Positions 26,569 through 39,100 of a stretch of 64,000 bases of DNA are shown piece after piece. The position numbers and the translations under genes are program-made. This DNA is from Toxoplasma gondii ME49. Its lineage: Eukaryota; Apicomplexa; Conoidasida; Eucoccidiorida; Sarcocystidae. A model generated the notes under the pieces. The model saw only the letters and a list, made by a program, of their open reading frames with translations, did no database searches and had not been told where the DNA came from. Every line of letters starts with the position of its first letter. Position 1 is the stretch's first letter. The DNA lies in NCBI RefSeq assembly GCF_000006565.2, contig NC_031474.1, positions 434,001 to 498,000 of the forward strand, given 5' to 3'.

Positions 26569-29334
26569 AAATATATGTATAAATATATGTATTTATATAT
26601 ATGGCACCGCATTTGCGGTTTGTGAGGCGGATGTGTTTTGTTTCTTCCGTGTGTTCTCGTTTTTCTCAGAGACGACGAGAGATGCGGTCGAAACATGCAA
26701 GAGTTTGCTCAAGAGCTGATGGATCTGTACGGCCTAAAGGTGGTACGTCATTGCTTTTCCTTCTGTCCTTGCTTCGTGTCGCCTCCCGTTCTGCCATTCT
26801 CTCCCCTGTCCACACCCTTCGCTGCCCATCTCTCTATGCGTTCGCTGTTTGTTCCCTTTGACTTTGGTGCTTTCTCTGCTCTCTTCTCAGACAAGCCGCC
26901 TCCTGCAGGAGAAGTCTGTGTCTCTTTTTCCAGACCATTCCGACGTTCTGTTCGGTCATGGCGTCTTCCTCGACTTCGACATGGGCAACTCGAAAGACGC
27001 AGCAACCTACTACGAGGTGAGACGAGGTCGTTCACGAGCTTCTGGGGAGTATACGCGACCAGGCGTTGTGAACTCTTGGTTCGATTTCTCGAGATCTCCG
27101 TTGAAGGACAGCTGAGCTTCTCCGCTGCGCTGTCTCTCCAGCAGCTGACGTCGACCCCTAAATTGAAACCGAATGGCTTCCGTACCTTTTTCAGGATGTG
27201 TGACACAATTTCTTCTATGAATCCTCTTTGCGTTGTAAACTCTTGCTGTTGCTGTTCCTTACTTCACTCCACTCAGTGTGATTGACAGTTTCCAGCAATC
27301 GCCTATTTCCTAGTACCGTTTGTGGACTCACTTGGTGGATCCTAAGTACTCAGTGAGCTACGTAGATACAAGGAACTTGAGCTTTACTAGACGTATATAG
27401 TTGACAAGAAACCACCACGATTTTAGATCGGCGCTGGTTTATAATATCCCAATCGCAGCCCGGAGAGCCAGCTTTGTGATCGGAGTGGGGTGCGGTGGAA
27501 CTGTAATAACACAGTGAATTCTACACAGTGTAAGCCTCTCCTTTCTTTCCTCCTCAGGGGAAAGATGAGCAGGAAGTCTTTCCGCTTTCATGAGGAGGGG
27601 ACTCATTCAACAGGTTCTTCGTCTTCTTCTGTTTTCTTCGCAGCGAGGTGCAGACAAGGATCCGCTGAGTGTCGCGAAGACAGTTCAGTTTCTGCTCTTC
27701 CTCGACCAAGCCATCGGGCGAAGTCGTGCGGTGGAAAGCGTGAATCGTCTTCTTCACTTGGAAGACATTCTCGAAAAGAAGACGAATGCGGAGCTTCTGG
27801 ATGACGCTACCAACCTCTGCAAAGCGGCCCTGCTGCTCAAACAGCTGGTGGACACGCAAGTTAAACAAGGTCAGCGACGCGAGGAAAAGAAGACGGTTGC
27901 ACAATTCCACGACGAAGAACCGGGAGAACGCAGACGCAGACAAACTGCGAAAACGAACCTAGCTGCAAGGGGGGGGTTCCTGCAAGCCAACGTCTTCCCT
28001 CGCGTCTCTCGAGGGGCATCGGCAACACACAACAGACAGAGTTAGTTGCTGCGAGTTCTGGAATGCCAAAATGCTTCTTCCAGGTCCAGTCAGATCGTGA
28101 GAAAATTCATGTGTGTATCGTGTCTATCGATTTGACTCCAGAGTCAAACATCAGTCGACTCGGAAACTCCTGTTGCTGACCTAGGCAACGGATGCTGTGT
28201 CTCCACGAAAGGACGTTGGAACCCCGGTGTACACGCACACACATGCATCGCGTTCGTGGTCAAAGAATGTTTCTATGCAACTGGGCCTCCGCATTCACAT
28301 CGCGAGCCGTAGGCGTGGAGGTATATGCATCGATATCGGTGGATGTGTACGCATGAAGTAAAGCTGCGTGAAGGCAGGCCTTCTGTCCTGCCAGTTGCCT
28401 CGCTTCTGGGGAGTCCCTGCGTGCTTTCAGGAGCCTCGAGAGACACCCCACACGCAATTCAAGAGCAAGAGCGCGTCATGCAGCGTATCTGGGACAGGAG
28501 CAAAGTACGCAGTTTTTTGGGGGGGAAATGAGTCCGGACTTCGCTGCTTGAGCCCTCCGTTTCTTACTGGTCTTCGCATGATTTTGCGTCTCTGGCATTT
28601 CGTTTCAGCTTCGCAGTTTCAGCTTGTATTTTCCTCTGCCCTCATATCTTTTCTTCCTGCTTTCTCCGTCACTGGAGTGATGGACATCTCATGTCCGCAG
28701 CCTCGACGAGCATTCCTCCGACACACTGAGGTTCTTCTGCACCAGTTTTATGGTCCAGGCGTCGTTCACGCAGACAACGACTCAGATCCGAGCGTTGTCA
28801 GTACCGTCGTCGGGGAGGAAGCCCCTCTGCGACGAGATAACAAGTCGTTCATCCGTTCTGTTGAGGCTGCTGCCCGCCTCCTTGGAAAAGGAGTCGCTGC
28901 TCTTGGTATTCGCGGTGTCCGTCCGTCTGTAATACCCGCCTTTCCAATGAAACGCTTTACTTTGAACAAAATCGTAAAACGGATCCTGTTTTAATTGTTC
29001 GACTCTACGCTGCCCCCCAGAGGACGTTGTCGTCATGTTCGCTTCTGTGGATGCGAGGCTTCTTCTCGCCGTTCGTCTACGCCTGCTTCCTCTCTTCTCC
29101 CTCTCAGTGTGTGTACGTTTCTCCACGCTGATCTTTTGTCTATTTTCGTTCTTTTTGTCCGTGCAGGAGCTGAACATCCAGAATGAGTGCGTCGTCGAGG
29201 GCTGGGCGTACTTTGAGAATTCGCGCCTGACGACAGCCCGGCGCATTCAACATTTTTTCTTCGGAGAAAGCCGTTTTCTCTCTCGTGTCATTCGCGCTGT
29301 CTCGCTCTTCATCAATACCCTCCTTCTTTCCTAG
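24396..29334 (+). CDS. Unrecognised multi-exon protein, helical, weakly TPR-like
   Basis: I do not recognise this protein. Phase-consistent exons: about 25023-25337, 25906-25952, 26670-26742, 26891-27016, 27644-27869, 28431-28504, 28701-28973 and 29167-29334. A candidate first exon starts at the ATG at 24396 (MSCSAQFVEASVGKY), but its junction is unresolved. The product is at least about 435 residues. Visible features are a beta-rich start (KVTVFGVADLVEE), then a charged stretch rich in Lys and Glu, an acidic linker, and long helices (FAQELMDLYGLKV; FLLFLDQAIGRSRAV; LCKAALLLKQLVD). Segments such as AATYYERGADKDP and EGWAYFENSRLTTARRI resemble tetratricopeptide or Sel1 helices, but no full repeat array is demonstrable. 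A further acceptor-preceded frame at about 29472-29569 (KSFVPDSRCVENL) could be an alternative last exon. It lies directly downstream of DPY19 on the same strand; no functional link is implied. Confidence 0.65.
26505..26602. repeat. TA/TGTATAAATA microsatellite, about 100 bp
   Basis: A TA run followed by short TGTATAAATA-type repeats, inside the 717-bp intron of the unrecognised gene immediately before the exon at 26670. Confidence 0.9.
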
Positions 29335-29569
29335 TTAATCTTCCTTCTCCGGGAAAAAAGATCCTCGCTTTTCCCCATACTCGCTCGCTGTTTCCTAACT
29401 GATCTTCTCGCCGCTTCCTTCACCGTATGTTTGTTCCTTTTTACCCTCGTGGTGTCTTCCTGTTTGAAACAGAAGTCTTTTGTCCCAGACAGTCGCTGCG
29501 TGGAGAACTTGCGGGAGGAGAAACCGAAGCAACGGGATGTTCGATCCGCTGGAATCGGTAGATTCCTTT

Positions 29570-30276
29570 CTTGAACTCGAGTCGCAGAGTTGTGAAGCAA
29601 CGAGTCACCTCCAGGCTGGACTTTGCTTTTCGCTATAACTTCCGCGGTAGCATTGCCGCCTTCGTCGCACTCTTCTCGTTTTCCTTGTGGGCGACGGAAA
29701 GAAGCTGACAGTCTTCCTCTTTGCGGGGGTCAAACGCGAGGCAGATCGTTCGCATTCCTTTTCTCTCTTTCGTCGTTGGAGAAGCCCGATCGTTTGTGGA
29801 GGTGTTTGATGCACAGACTTCTCTTGTGAATTCCGCTCTCTTACAAGATCCAATATCGGAGTCGGGAGCTGGAGGCCTGTGCGTGCGACTCCAGCATTCT
29901 TCGGTCTCCCCCTTTCTTGACTTTACTCTCTGTCTCTCTGTATCGTGTTTTTTCCTGCCTGTGCAAGTCTAGAAGGACACTCAGGATTCAGGCGTTTTAC
30001 GAACTTGAATTTCTCTCGCAAAGTCCGTAGCCGTCTCCCGTGGTTTTGCTCAGAACCAGCGACGAGGAGAACCGAGCCCACTCCGTGTTCGCGTTTTCCT
30101 TCTCGCAAAAAGCAATGTCTTTTTCGTGAGAGTGCAAACTATCGCAGCTGAGGTGCTCAAAACTATCGGGGAGATCCGCTCCGAGTTCCTTCTCTGCTTC
30201 GACAAGGGAAACGGTCTGCTGTAGCCCGGGAGGTTTGTGGAGTACACCATTCATAGCGAACATGGTGGTCCGGCCT
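29570..30276. other. Intergenic region downstream of the unrecognised gene
   Basis: About 700 bases with only short open frames. The first part is presumably a 3' UTR. No feature is supported. Confidence 0.5.
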
Positions 30277-30644
30277 CATAACAGAAGCCCTACCCAGATG
30301 TCTCGGGCCTCGAATGGCTCTGTCTATACAGTTTGAGTTATGCAGCTTCGGATCTCGCATAGATGGGTGAAAGCGCGTGTCTCTCACCTTGTGCGTATCT
30401 TGCCTTGAAGAGGTGTATGGAACTTTTGTGAGTGTGTGACCCGATTAGAGAGGCAGATTGAGAGAGGCAAGACGCTAGGAATCCATGGTTCGAGAAGTCA
30501 CGTTCATCCGGAGACAGTCCGTCTTTGATTTTCACTGAGAAGCGTTAGGGGAATTTTAACGGCTGTAAAAGGAGTGAACCATCCACGACTCTATCAAATG
30601 GACACAACAGTAGAGAGCAGCAGTTAACCTTGCATCCAGCGATC
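30277..30644 (-). repeat. 368-bp dispersed repeat, copy B (inverted)
   Basis: Reverse complement of 9869-10236, same length and with about seven differences by eye. The 65-codon open frame it shares with copy A runs on the minus strand at 30338-30535 and differs only by a synonymous base. Together the copies form a large inverted pair enclosing the DPY19 gene and the unrecognised gene. Confidence 0.88.
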
Positions 30645-33128
30645 TGCTACGAGGACACAGAAACACAGAAAACCTACTCCGTGGGTGGTCGAGGGTGGAA
30701 TGCTCCTGCGTCGCCCGAATGCGGATTCGTCATCTGTTTATAACTCAACTATTTGTGGAAAACACTCTTCTTCTAGTGAGTGTGACACCGAGGTGACGAG
30801 GCATCGTATCCTCCTTGCTTATAAAAAATGCTCCGGTAGGTATCGCTTGGCATTCTTTTCAGATGCCTCTCTTTCGCACCCACGGGTATCGACATCTTTT
30901 GTCTTCTAGGCAAGAGAAAACATGCAGGACGACCTAGGAAGAAAGCCGCAAGATGAAAAGTCGTCGTCTGTGCCACAGAGAGTCGATTCTCTGCATTCTC
31001 TCAGAAAAGAGGACCAGCCTGAAGATGTCTGGCAAAGACAATCTTTCTTTCCAACGAGAGAGGCTGGCGCGTTGATTCGTGAATCCTCAACACAGTCATG
31101 AAGCGACCATGCGTCTGTGAAAAGGACAGTTTGTCGAAATGTGTACTTTACAGTCCTACATAAACGAACGGCTTCTTCGTTACCTATCATACCCACCTAC
31201 CCTGCATTCCTCTGCTCTCCTGCCAGCTCTCTGTCTCGTCTTCGGCATCGCGCACTCCCTCTCTCTACCTCTTCCAGTGTTTTGTGTTTCTCTCTCTCTG
31301 CTTCTTCCGCTACGCTGCAACTTCTTTCGCCAGAGCCAGGCTGCGGATTTTTCATCGACGCAGACAGGTCCAGGGCCCGAGTTTCTTTTGTGCTGTTCGC
31401 AGGATGGAGAAACCTTCTTGGCTGTAGAAAGCCTCTCTGTGCGTGTGGAGGATTTGCGCCTCTTTCGCGAACTCTCACTTCCGGGCCCCCAATGTGGGCT
31501 GGAACGAAAAAGTTACCACACCCTGTGAACAAACCCTGCATTTTCTGACCGTAAGAATCGAAGCTCCACGAGTTTGCGTAAGCTGTTCGTTTTAAAAACG
31601 GTAAAGGGCGGTTATGGCGCTCGCTGTCGAGACCCTCACGTTTTCCGGCGTTTGTTCTAGTTTTTTCGCAATGTGTCGGCTGCAAAGGAAAAGGAAATCG
31701 CCGTCTCCTCATTGCGCGATTTATGAAGTCAGAACAACGGGCCCGTGTCGTTCCAGTCGCGCTGCGGTACGCGTGTTCCACCCGCTGCTTTTCACACACA
31801 CTCTTTTAGAAAGCGTGTGGAAAAGGCGCCGTCTCGGAGGTTTCTCGCGAGTGTTTTTCGCATTTCCACAAACTGGTGTGTGCCCCGGCGAAGCAACACT
31901 GGCTGTTCTTCCCCATTTTCCCCCAAAAATCCGTCGTCGAAGAACGGGGGAAACGACTGGGTTCGCACACAGCGCGTGTCTTGCCTGAATGCGGACCGGC
32001 ACTCCTCCCTTTACACGCTTGTCTTCCGGAGAACTTTCTCGAGTTCGCGGGTGTCCTCCTTTCTTCAGAAGATTCAAGGTCCATGGAGAGGAAAGTGAAA
32101 AAGTCGCTCGCACACTCAGCCGAGAGCGCCGCGGCGGTTCCGGCATTCTGGAGGGTCCCGAGGGCTAGCGCGTTTCGTTGAGGAAATCCGTTGTTTGAGG
32201 AGGCAGCTGTAGTGTTTGCCACCGGATTTTTATAAGGGAATCGGAGAGCGGAGTAAAACATGTAGAGGGAAAACCTCGGTCGGTTGCCACCGGGGCTTCC
32301 ACGGAAGGCTCGCGTCGCCGTAGCCTCTTTCCCGTCGTACCCCATATTTCAGTTTTTTTCTCCTTTGCTCTGTCTGCTGCAGCGAAGGTAGACGGGAAAT
32401 AACCAACGGGAGGGATCGAACCTTCTGTCGGAAGTCCGAGGAAAGAAGGAAAGCCTTTGTTCACCGTTCGTACCACCGCCGCCGGCGCTACGAGCTCACC
32501 GTGTCTGAGCGCGTGAACGGACGATCACGGCAACTATCAGGTTGAACGTGGGCCTTTGTGGAGTGTTTTGTCTCTATTGCATTCTTTTTTAATCGCCTGT
32601 GAAAAGCGCGTGTTCTTCTCTCTTGACTTGCTGTGATTTCCTCTCGGACGTCTTGAATATATAGTCGGCAGGCACGAATTGCTCACGGTCCAGTCAGAAG
32701 ATTTCGGCGGCTGTGAAAACGACTCGGTCTTCTTATTTTTTTTTCTTTGAAGCCCTCAGCCACACTCCCTCCAGATCTTGCTCTGGACTCGCGCCTCGAG
32801 AAGGTTTTTTTTCGTTCTGAGTGGAAACAACTCGTTCTCTTTTTCTTCTGTGAAGGACCGTTTTCCGAGAGGAGGCTGTCTCACGCAAACCCTCTCTCTG
32901 TCTTCAGACCTCGCACCTCTCATTCCAGCTCGTCTGTGTTTGGTTTTTTCTTTCGGTCTCGGCTTTCCGCCCGCAGGCTTGTCTCTCGGCAAAACGCCGT
33001 CCATGCATCTGTTCTCTTCCTTCCCGACAGTGCTCGCAGAAGCGCCTGCCTGCTCCTCGCTGTCCAGTCTGTCGTAGCTTGCCCCCTTGGGTGCCAAGAC
33101 GCCTTTCGTTTTTCTTTTGCCAACGAAG
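30645..33128. other. Intergenic / promoter region of the TOG-array gene
   Basis: About 2.5 kb with no supported gene. Overlapping open frames in several frames (for example 31139-31528 and 31197-31799) have no domain, phase or start context. The last 400 bases are CT- and T-rich, consistent with a 5' leader of the gene at 33129. A candidate tRNA-like T-arm around 32400 does not fold into a tRNA. Confidence 0.5.
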
Positions 33129-36100
33129 ATGGAACGCGGGCTCTCCCCTGATTCTTCCTTCTCCAAGGAAGAGAACCGTCAACCGCGGTCCTCAGAGGGC
33201 GACATGGAAGGCACTCTCCATCCGCGGCCGCTCGAGTCGCGAGAAGGATATCTTTCTGGAATGAAACACACAGCGTCTTGTTCGTCTTTCCCACCCCCGA
33301 AGAAACGTCATATCACGCCAAAAGCTCGACCAAAAAAGATGCAGGAAGTTCTGCAGAAACTCCAGTCTGAGGCTCCTTCTTCTCCAGCGTCTGTCTCTGC
33401 CCCCGTCTCTGTGTCTGCCTCGCCTCCAATGAGCTCGGCCGCCGACAGCGAGGCGCCTGCCTGTGCCGAAGCGACCCTTTGTGCAGGGAGAAGCTTCGAC
33501 GAAGTCATGGCCGCTGCAGGCATAGACACTTCGCAGCCGCTTCCAGATTCTTCGAGGCCGAGAAAAGGCGCCGTGGGCCGGACTGTGGAGAACCAACGCA
33601 GACCTGCTTCAACCGGGAGAATGCAAGAGAAGGCGGACGAGAAGAAGGGAGGAGATGTTTCTCTGGAGAAGTTTGTTCCCTCGCGGCCCGCGTCGGCTGT
33701 CTCGACAGCTGGCGGGTCTTCACCCCTGAGCGATGGTTCAGCGCTGACGGTTTCTGGGTGCCCCACTCCGCCGCTGCGGATCCCCGAGTCCGAGCGCGAG
33801 AGGAAAAAGGACGGGAACGAAGAACATCTCGAAAATTTCCAAGTGGCCAACGAACCGCGCCTGTCTCCCGACGCTTCTCCGCGTCTCTCCGGCGGAGAAA
33901 CCGAGAATTCACCCGCTGCTCTCCATGACTCTCCCTCTGCGTGTTCTCTCTCTTCGTCTCTCTCTTCTTCCTCCTCGTTGCCTTTCTCTTCTTTGTCACT
34001 GCCTTCTTCGGTCCCTCTATCTTCTTCCTCAGTTTCGGTGGGCAGTTCTGCTTTGGAGAACGAGGGCGGCGAGCAAGAAGAGGCGCATGCAGCGATTCCC
34101 TTGTCAGTGCGTCTGTCGAGCAAGACGGTGAAGCAGCGCCTGCACGGGTGCGAAGAGCTCCTTCAGCGTTTCCTCTCTCACCCCGAGAAGAGCACCGAAA
34201 CGTTTTTGCACGTCCAAGGAGGCACTTTGGAACGTCTCCTGAAAGACAGCAACTCCCTCGTGCTGGGCAAAGTTGTCGACTTTCTTCTCGCATATGTCCG
34301 CACCGTCACGGGCGCGAACGGCGGCGGCGCATGCGCTGACCAGACACCCGGAGGCCTCCCCCCGTCGACCAATGCCGTGTCGCTTTCGGCAGAGCGAGGG
34401 GTCAACCTCTTGCAGACTATCGCGCCGCTGGTCGTCCAGAACATCCTTCCGAATCCCCGGCTCGCGCCGCAGGCGACGGAGCTCCTGTGCCTCCTGGCGG
34501 CAGTGCATGCAGAGTGTCTCAGTGCACTGGTCTCCCTCGTCGCCGCTGGGAACGCGAAGCTGTTGTCGGAGAAAAAGGGCAACGTAGCGCTGCTCAAGGG
34601 CGCCGCGATCAAGCAACTCGGCGCCGCTCTCCAGCTCTTGCACACGGTTCTCGAGGGCTTTGGCGCCGCAGCCGTGAACGCCGCGGGCGGCCTGAAGCAG
34701 CTCCTGGACAAGAGTGTCGGACCGTTTTGCTGCGTGAGCGAGAAGAAGGTCCGCGACGTTTGCACAAGTCTCACGGCGCATGCGGTATGGCTAGCTGGCG
34801 CCTCTGAGACCGCGAAGAAGCTCGCGACGGAGGCCGTGAAGAACAGCAAATCGATGCAGGCGGACGTCCTCGCCCGCCTCGCCGAAAAGGATGGAGTCGA
34901 GTTGGAACAGCCGAAGCGAACCTTCCTGCTCGGAGGTGCACGGGAGCCGTCTGGAGACCCGGAAGACCGGAGAGAAGAAGCGAGCAGAAAAACGGAGGGC
35001 GACGGCCGAGTCCTCCTCGCCGAGGAGACTGACGTCTTGAAGCTGGTCTGCCAACACGGCGATTGGGTCCAGCGCGCCGCAAATGGCACGCAAAAAAAGA
35101 CTGCAGGCAACGCACAGGAGTCCGGAGAAAGCCAGCTTCCGTGGAAAATCAAAATGCAAGCCTGGCAACAACTCGAAGAGGTGAGACGAAACACCCGTCG
35201 CGCAGCACCAGCGGAAAACAGATGAAAGGGAAGAGGAGGAAGGAAGCGAGATATGAAGAGAGAAAGCAAGTGAGAAGGAAGAACCGTCTTCGGGAGACCA
35301 GGAAGAGCGCGAGGTAGAACGTAGCGGCGCTTTGATCTTCTCAAAACACAGATTCGATCGAGTATTCCGTGGTGTCTTGATTGTCTTCAGGCTCTTCGAG
35401 ACTGCGTGTGTATGGCGAAGAAGAACTCGTTTCTCCCGTCGCTTCTCTCCCTGATTCATCGCTGCCTGACTCTCGAGCCGACGCTGCCCGTGGTCAGCTG
35501 CTGTCTGCGCGTGATGCAACACCTTGTTCGTCACCTGTTGTCTGACCTCTCTGCCGCTGCGTTTTCGTCTTTCTCTTCTTCCGGGTCTTCCACTCCTCAG
35601 CAGCTGCTGCGGGGCCTGTTGCCAGACGTCGCCGCGAAGCTCAAAGTGAACAACCGGCAGGTCCAGGTCGCAGCCACGAGCTGTCTGGGCGCCTTCTTGC
35701 GAGTGCTGCCGCTAGACGTAGCATGCGCCGAGCTCCTCCCGATGAAGGAGAAGCTCGCTGGCTATCGCCAGGCGCTTCTGGAAGCTCTCTGCGCCGCGAT
35801 TCCGGCCGAAGAGCCGCAGAAAGCCGACGAAAACGAACCTCGCTTCGCAGCGCGGAGTGCCGCCTTCTGGCGCGCCGCGCCGCTCCTCGTGCAGGCTGCC
35901 AAGGTCGGCGCCGACGACGGCGCCTCGGGTGTACGGACAGCTGCGCTGCAGCTCCTTGCCCACATCGGCTCGAAGGGTGAGGGTGGACGCGCAGCCGTGT
36001 CTTGTGTTCTCGACTCCCTTCAAGAGCAGAAACGCCAGCAAGTCCTCAAACTCATGGCAGCCTCGTCCTCCGCCTCTCCCCCGTCGTCTTCTGTCTCTTC

Positions 36101-39100
36101 TCTCTCGGCAGTGTCGGGGTCGAGGAAGCTTCTGGGAAGGGCGTCTCCGACGCTTGGCGGCGCGGAGCCGGGAAAGAAGGCGGGCGCGTCTGCGTCGCGC
36201 TCTCCGAATCTGGGAGCAGAGAGGGGACAGGGTGTGGAAGCAGAGAGCAGCGAGTGTGGCAGAGAGGAGAAGAAGTTCGGCGGACAAGCCGACGAGGCGG
36301 GTCGACTGCGGGAGCGGAAAGACGGCGCTGCCCAGAACAGAGTCTCCCTTTCGACGAGAGGCCGAAGTAGGCGAGAAACGAGAACGCGAAAGCGCGAAGA
36401 AGTCGAGTGCAGATGTGTCAAACGCGTCGAGAGACGGGGGGAGAAGAAAGACCCGGGGGAGAGAGCGGCTGTGGGAGAGTGGGCGTGAGGGTGAGGAAAG
36501 GCAGAGTAGTGCTTGAAAAGAAGCAGAAAGGAGAACAAGAAAAATGGAGTCAGCGAATGGAAACGCGCATCTCTGTTGTATTTCTCTTGGTCCTATTCTC
36601 CGTTCTTCCGTCATCTTTTCTCCCTTTTTCTCAGCGGACGGTCTCGCCTCAGGCCGACCCCACACGGCTCGCAGTGCTCTCCGTCGGGCGTCTCCCGCGG
36701 CTTCCTCTTCTTCTTGCTCTTCTTCTTCGTCGGCCTCCTCTGCTTCGTTTCCTGCGTCGCCTTCCTTTCCCGTCGCCTTCACGTTGTCGTGGGAAGTGCC
36801 TGACTGCCCTGCGAGTTTCGATGAAGCTGAGCTGATTGCCGAGCGCCTCTGGAGTGAAGAAATCTGTGTCGGACTGAGAAGCCCCAATGGCCTGGTGCGA
36901 AGAAGTGCATGCGAGCGACTAGCGGCTTGGTGGCGTCGCCCCTGCGAATGCCGCGCATGCGCAGCCATGCTGGAAGCGAGGGAGAAGAAGGAGAGCCAGA
37001 ATGACACGGAAGGAGAGAAGGGGGAAATGGAGGGAGAGAAGGAAGAAATGGAAGCCAAGAAGGAAATGGCGGACGAAGGGAAGAATGAAGAGTGTCTCCA
37101 GAGAAGAAAGGTGGAGTGTGCCGTTCCCTTGGTTCTGTTTATGCGGATGAAGCTCGCGAATTTTCGAGAGAAGTCTCTGGTTGTCCAGGAGGCCGTACTC
37201 GCCTGCCTCGCGGCGGCAGTAGAGACGCTCGCCCTCGCCGTGAAGTCTCGCGAATCCACCAAGGCGGAGACACCCATAACAGTCGCCTCCGCCTGCGACG
37301 GTCAGAAAGCGAAGGCGAAGAAGACACAAGACACGCGACAGATGGTTCATCCCGCCCTCGCACCTCTCATTCTGGCGCCCCTGCTGGACAAGGTGAGGCT
37401 CGCGTACGAGCGAACTTTTCAGAAGGAACTGACGCTCACACGGATACGCGACAAAGTGGACTTCAGGCACGACAGGCTTGGAAATCCGCGCGGCCGCCGC
37501 AGATCGTATTCTCATGTTCACATGCACAGTGCATCTGCAGAAACATCCGGACACACATGCATATATGCAGATGTATGTATGTATGCATGTATATATATAT
37601 ATATAGGTAGGTGTGCATGCGTACAGCTGAGTGCACGGCTCTGTCTGCACACACCTCCATCGTGGTCGCTTGTTGTTGACTCTTTCAGTGATTCTTGGGG
37701 TCTCTGTTTCTTGCATCTGAAGATTGGCGATCCTCGTCTGGGAGGCAAAGTCCAGGGCCTCTGTGTCGCTCTGGCGAAGGTTTTCGACTCTCCGCTTCCG
37801 GTGGCCGTTTCGCTTGTTGAAGGCGCAGAGGGCAACCTAGCGGTCGCTCTTCCTGCATCTCCAAGTGCGTCCACGACCCGCAGCGGGTCACTGGAGCAGA
37901 GACAGGACAGACATGGCGAAGGCGCCTCGTGGCAAGAAGAGCGAAAGAGAGGATTCTCGCTCAAGAGAAGCGGAGACGCCGGCGCATGCACGGCCCGCGG
38001 CGAACGGGCGAGAGTCGGGTGTGCGGCCGCCATCGGCGGAGCCACAGGGCGCGCGTGCCAGGCTCTCTGTGGGGTCCTCGAGAGACTCCTACGCGAGTGG
38101 GGCAGCGAAAAATTCAGCCCTGTCAAAACGCTCGTTCTCTTCGTCAGGCAAATCGTCGATGGACAAAAGGCAACTGCAGTAAGGGAGAAAGAAGAACGCA
38201 AAGAAGGAAGAAAGAATGGCGAGGAACGGGTGTCAGTGCGCTGCAGACAGTGTCTCAAGCCGGTCACGCGTCACGAACTGCGGAGACAGAACATGTGCCT
38301 ATTGAAATCTGCATGCAGTTAACGTTTCCGTCTCCCCGTGGACATGTACAAATGAAGATAGGCAATCCATATATTCAAGAAGTAAAGTGTAAACTGGAAA
38401 GCGTGTGTGAGTCCGAAACGGTGAAGGACGTGCCGCGTTTCAGGGATCTACATGTGAAGAAGATGCTGGAAAACGGCCTTTGTGGAAGCAACCTCACGTC
38501 TGTTTCGAGGTGTGCATGTCAACGTGTGACGAGGGAGAGTGAGTAGGAAAGCAGAGTGGGAAACACAGACCGTTTTAGGTCGTGAAAACGTGGAGATGGA
38601 AACCAACGAGCCTCAGGCTACCACTGATCGAGTTTCGTTCTATAAGCAACAAGGCGTCGAGAAAGATGTGCATGCGTCGCTCTGGGACCCTCGAAGGACG
38701 TCTTTGCTCGTCAGAGCGGAGACGTGCGACGGCGAAGGATTGGAGATGAAATTGCTTCTTTTTCCTTTTGTCTAGGCGCAAGCAGGCCGTTCCGGAGGCT
38801 TGCGATTGATGGCGGAACTGCATGCGCAGCTGGGGGAGAAGAGTCTCTCGAGCATGCTGCTCTCTCAGCCTCTGCCAGACGACCTGCGTAGTGCAGTCAA
38901 ACAACTCGCGCAAGGCCTCTCCAAGCAGTCTTTTTCTTCGAATCGGTAAAACGAATGAGGACGGGGACCATGGATGCAACAGAACGTTTCCAGAATGACT
39001 TCTTCCATACAGCAACTTCCACGGCTGTACATCGCATTCTTGCGTAGAGGGAGAGAGCTGCATGCCCACATTTAGATGTATGTAGTTGGGGATCCGTAAC

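Noticed and set aside
31139..31799. Overlapping open frames in the 31-32 kb intergenic region
   Set aside because: Several mutually overlapping frames on both strands, no start context, no domain and no splice-phase continuity.
32380..32500. Possible minus-strand tRNA (GGTTCGATCC-like T-loop)
   Set aside because: The flanking bases do not form a T-stem, an acceptor stem or an anticodon arm.
35712..37277. Long minus-strand open frame (521 codons)
   Set aside because: It is antisense to TOG-gene exons and arises from GC-rich codon bias; no domain, and it spans two real introns of the + strand gene.
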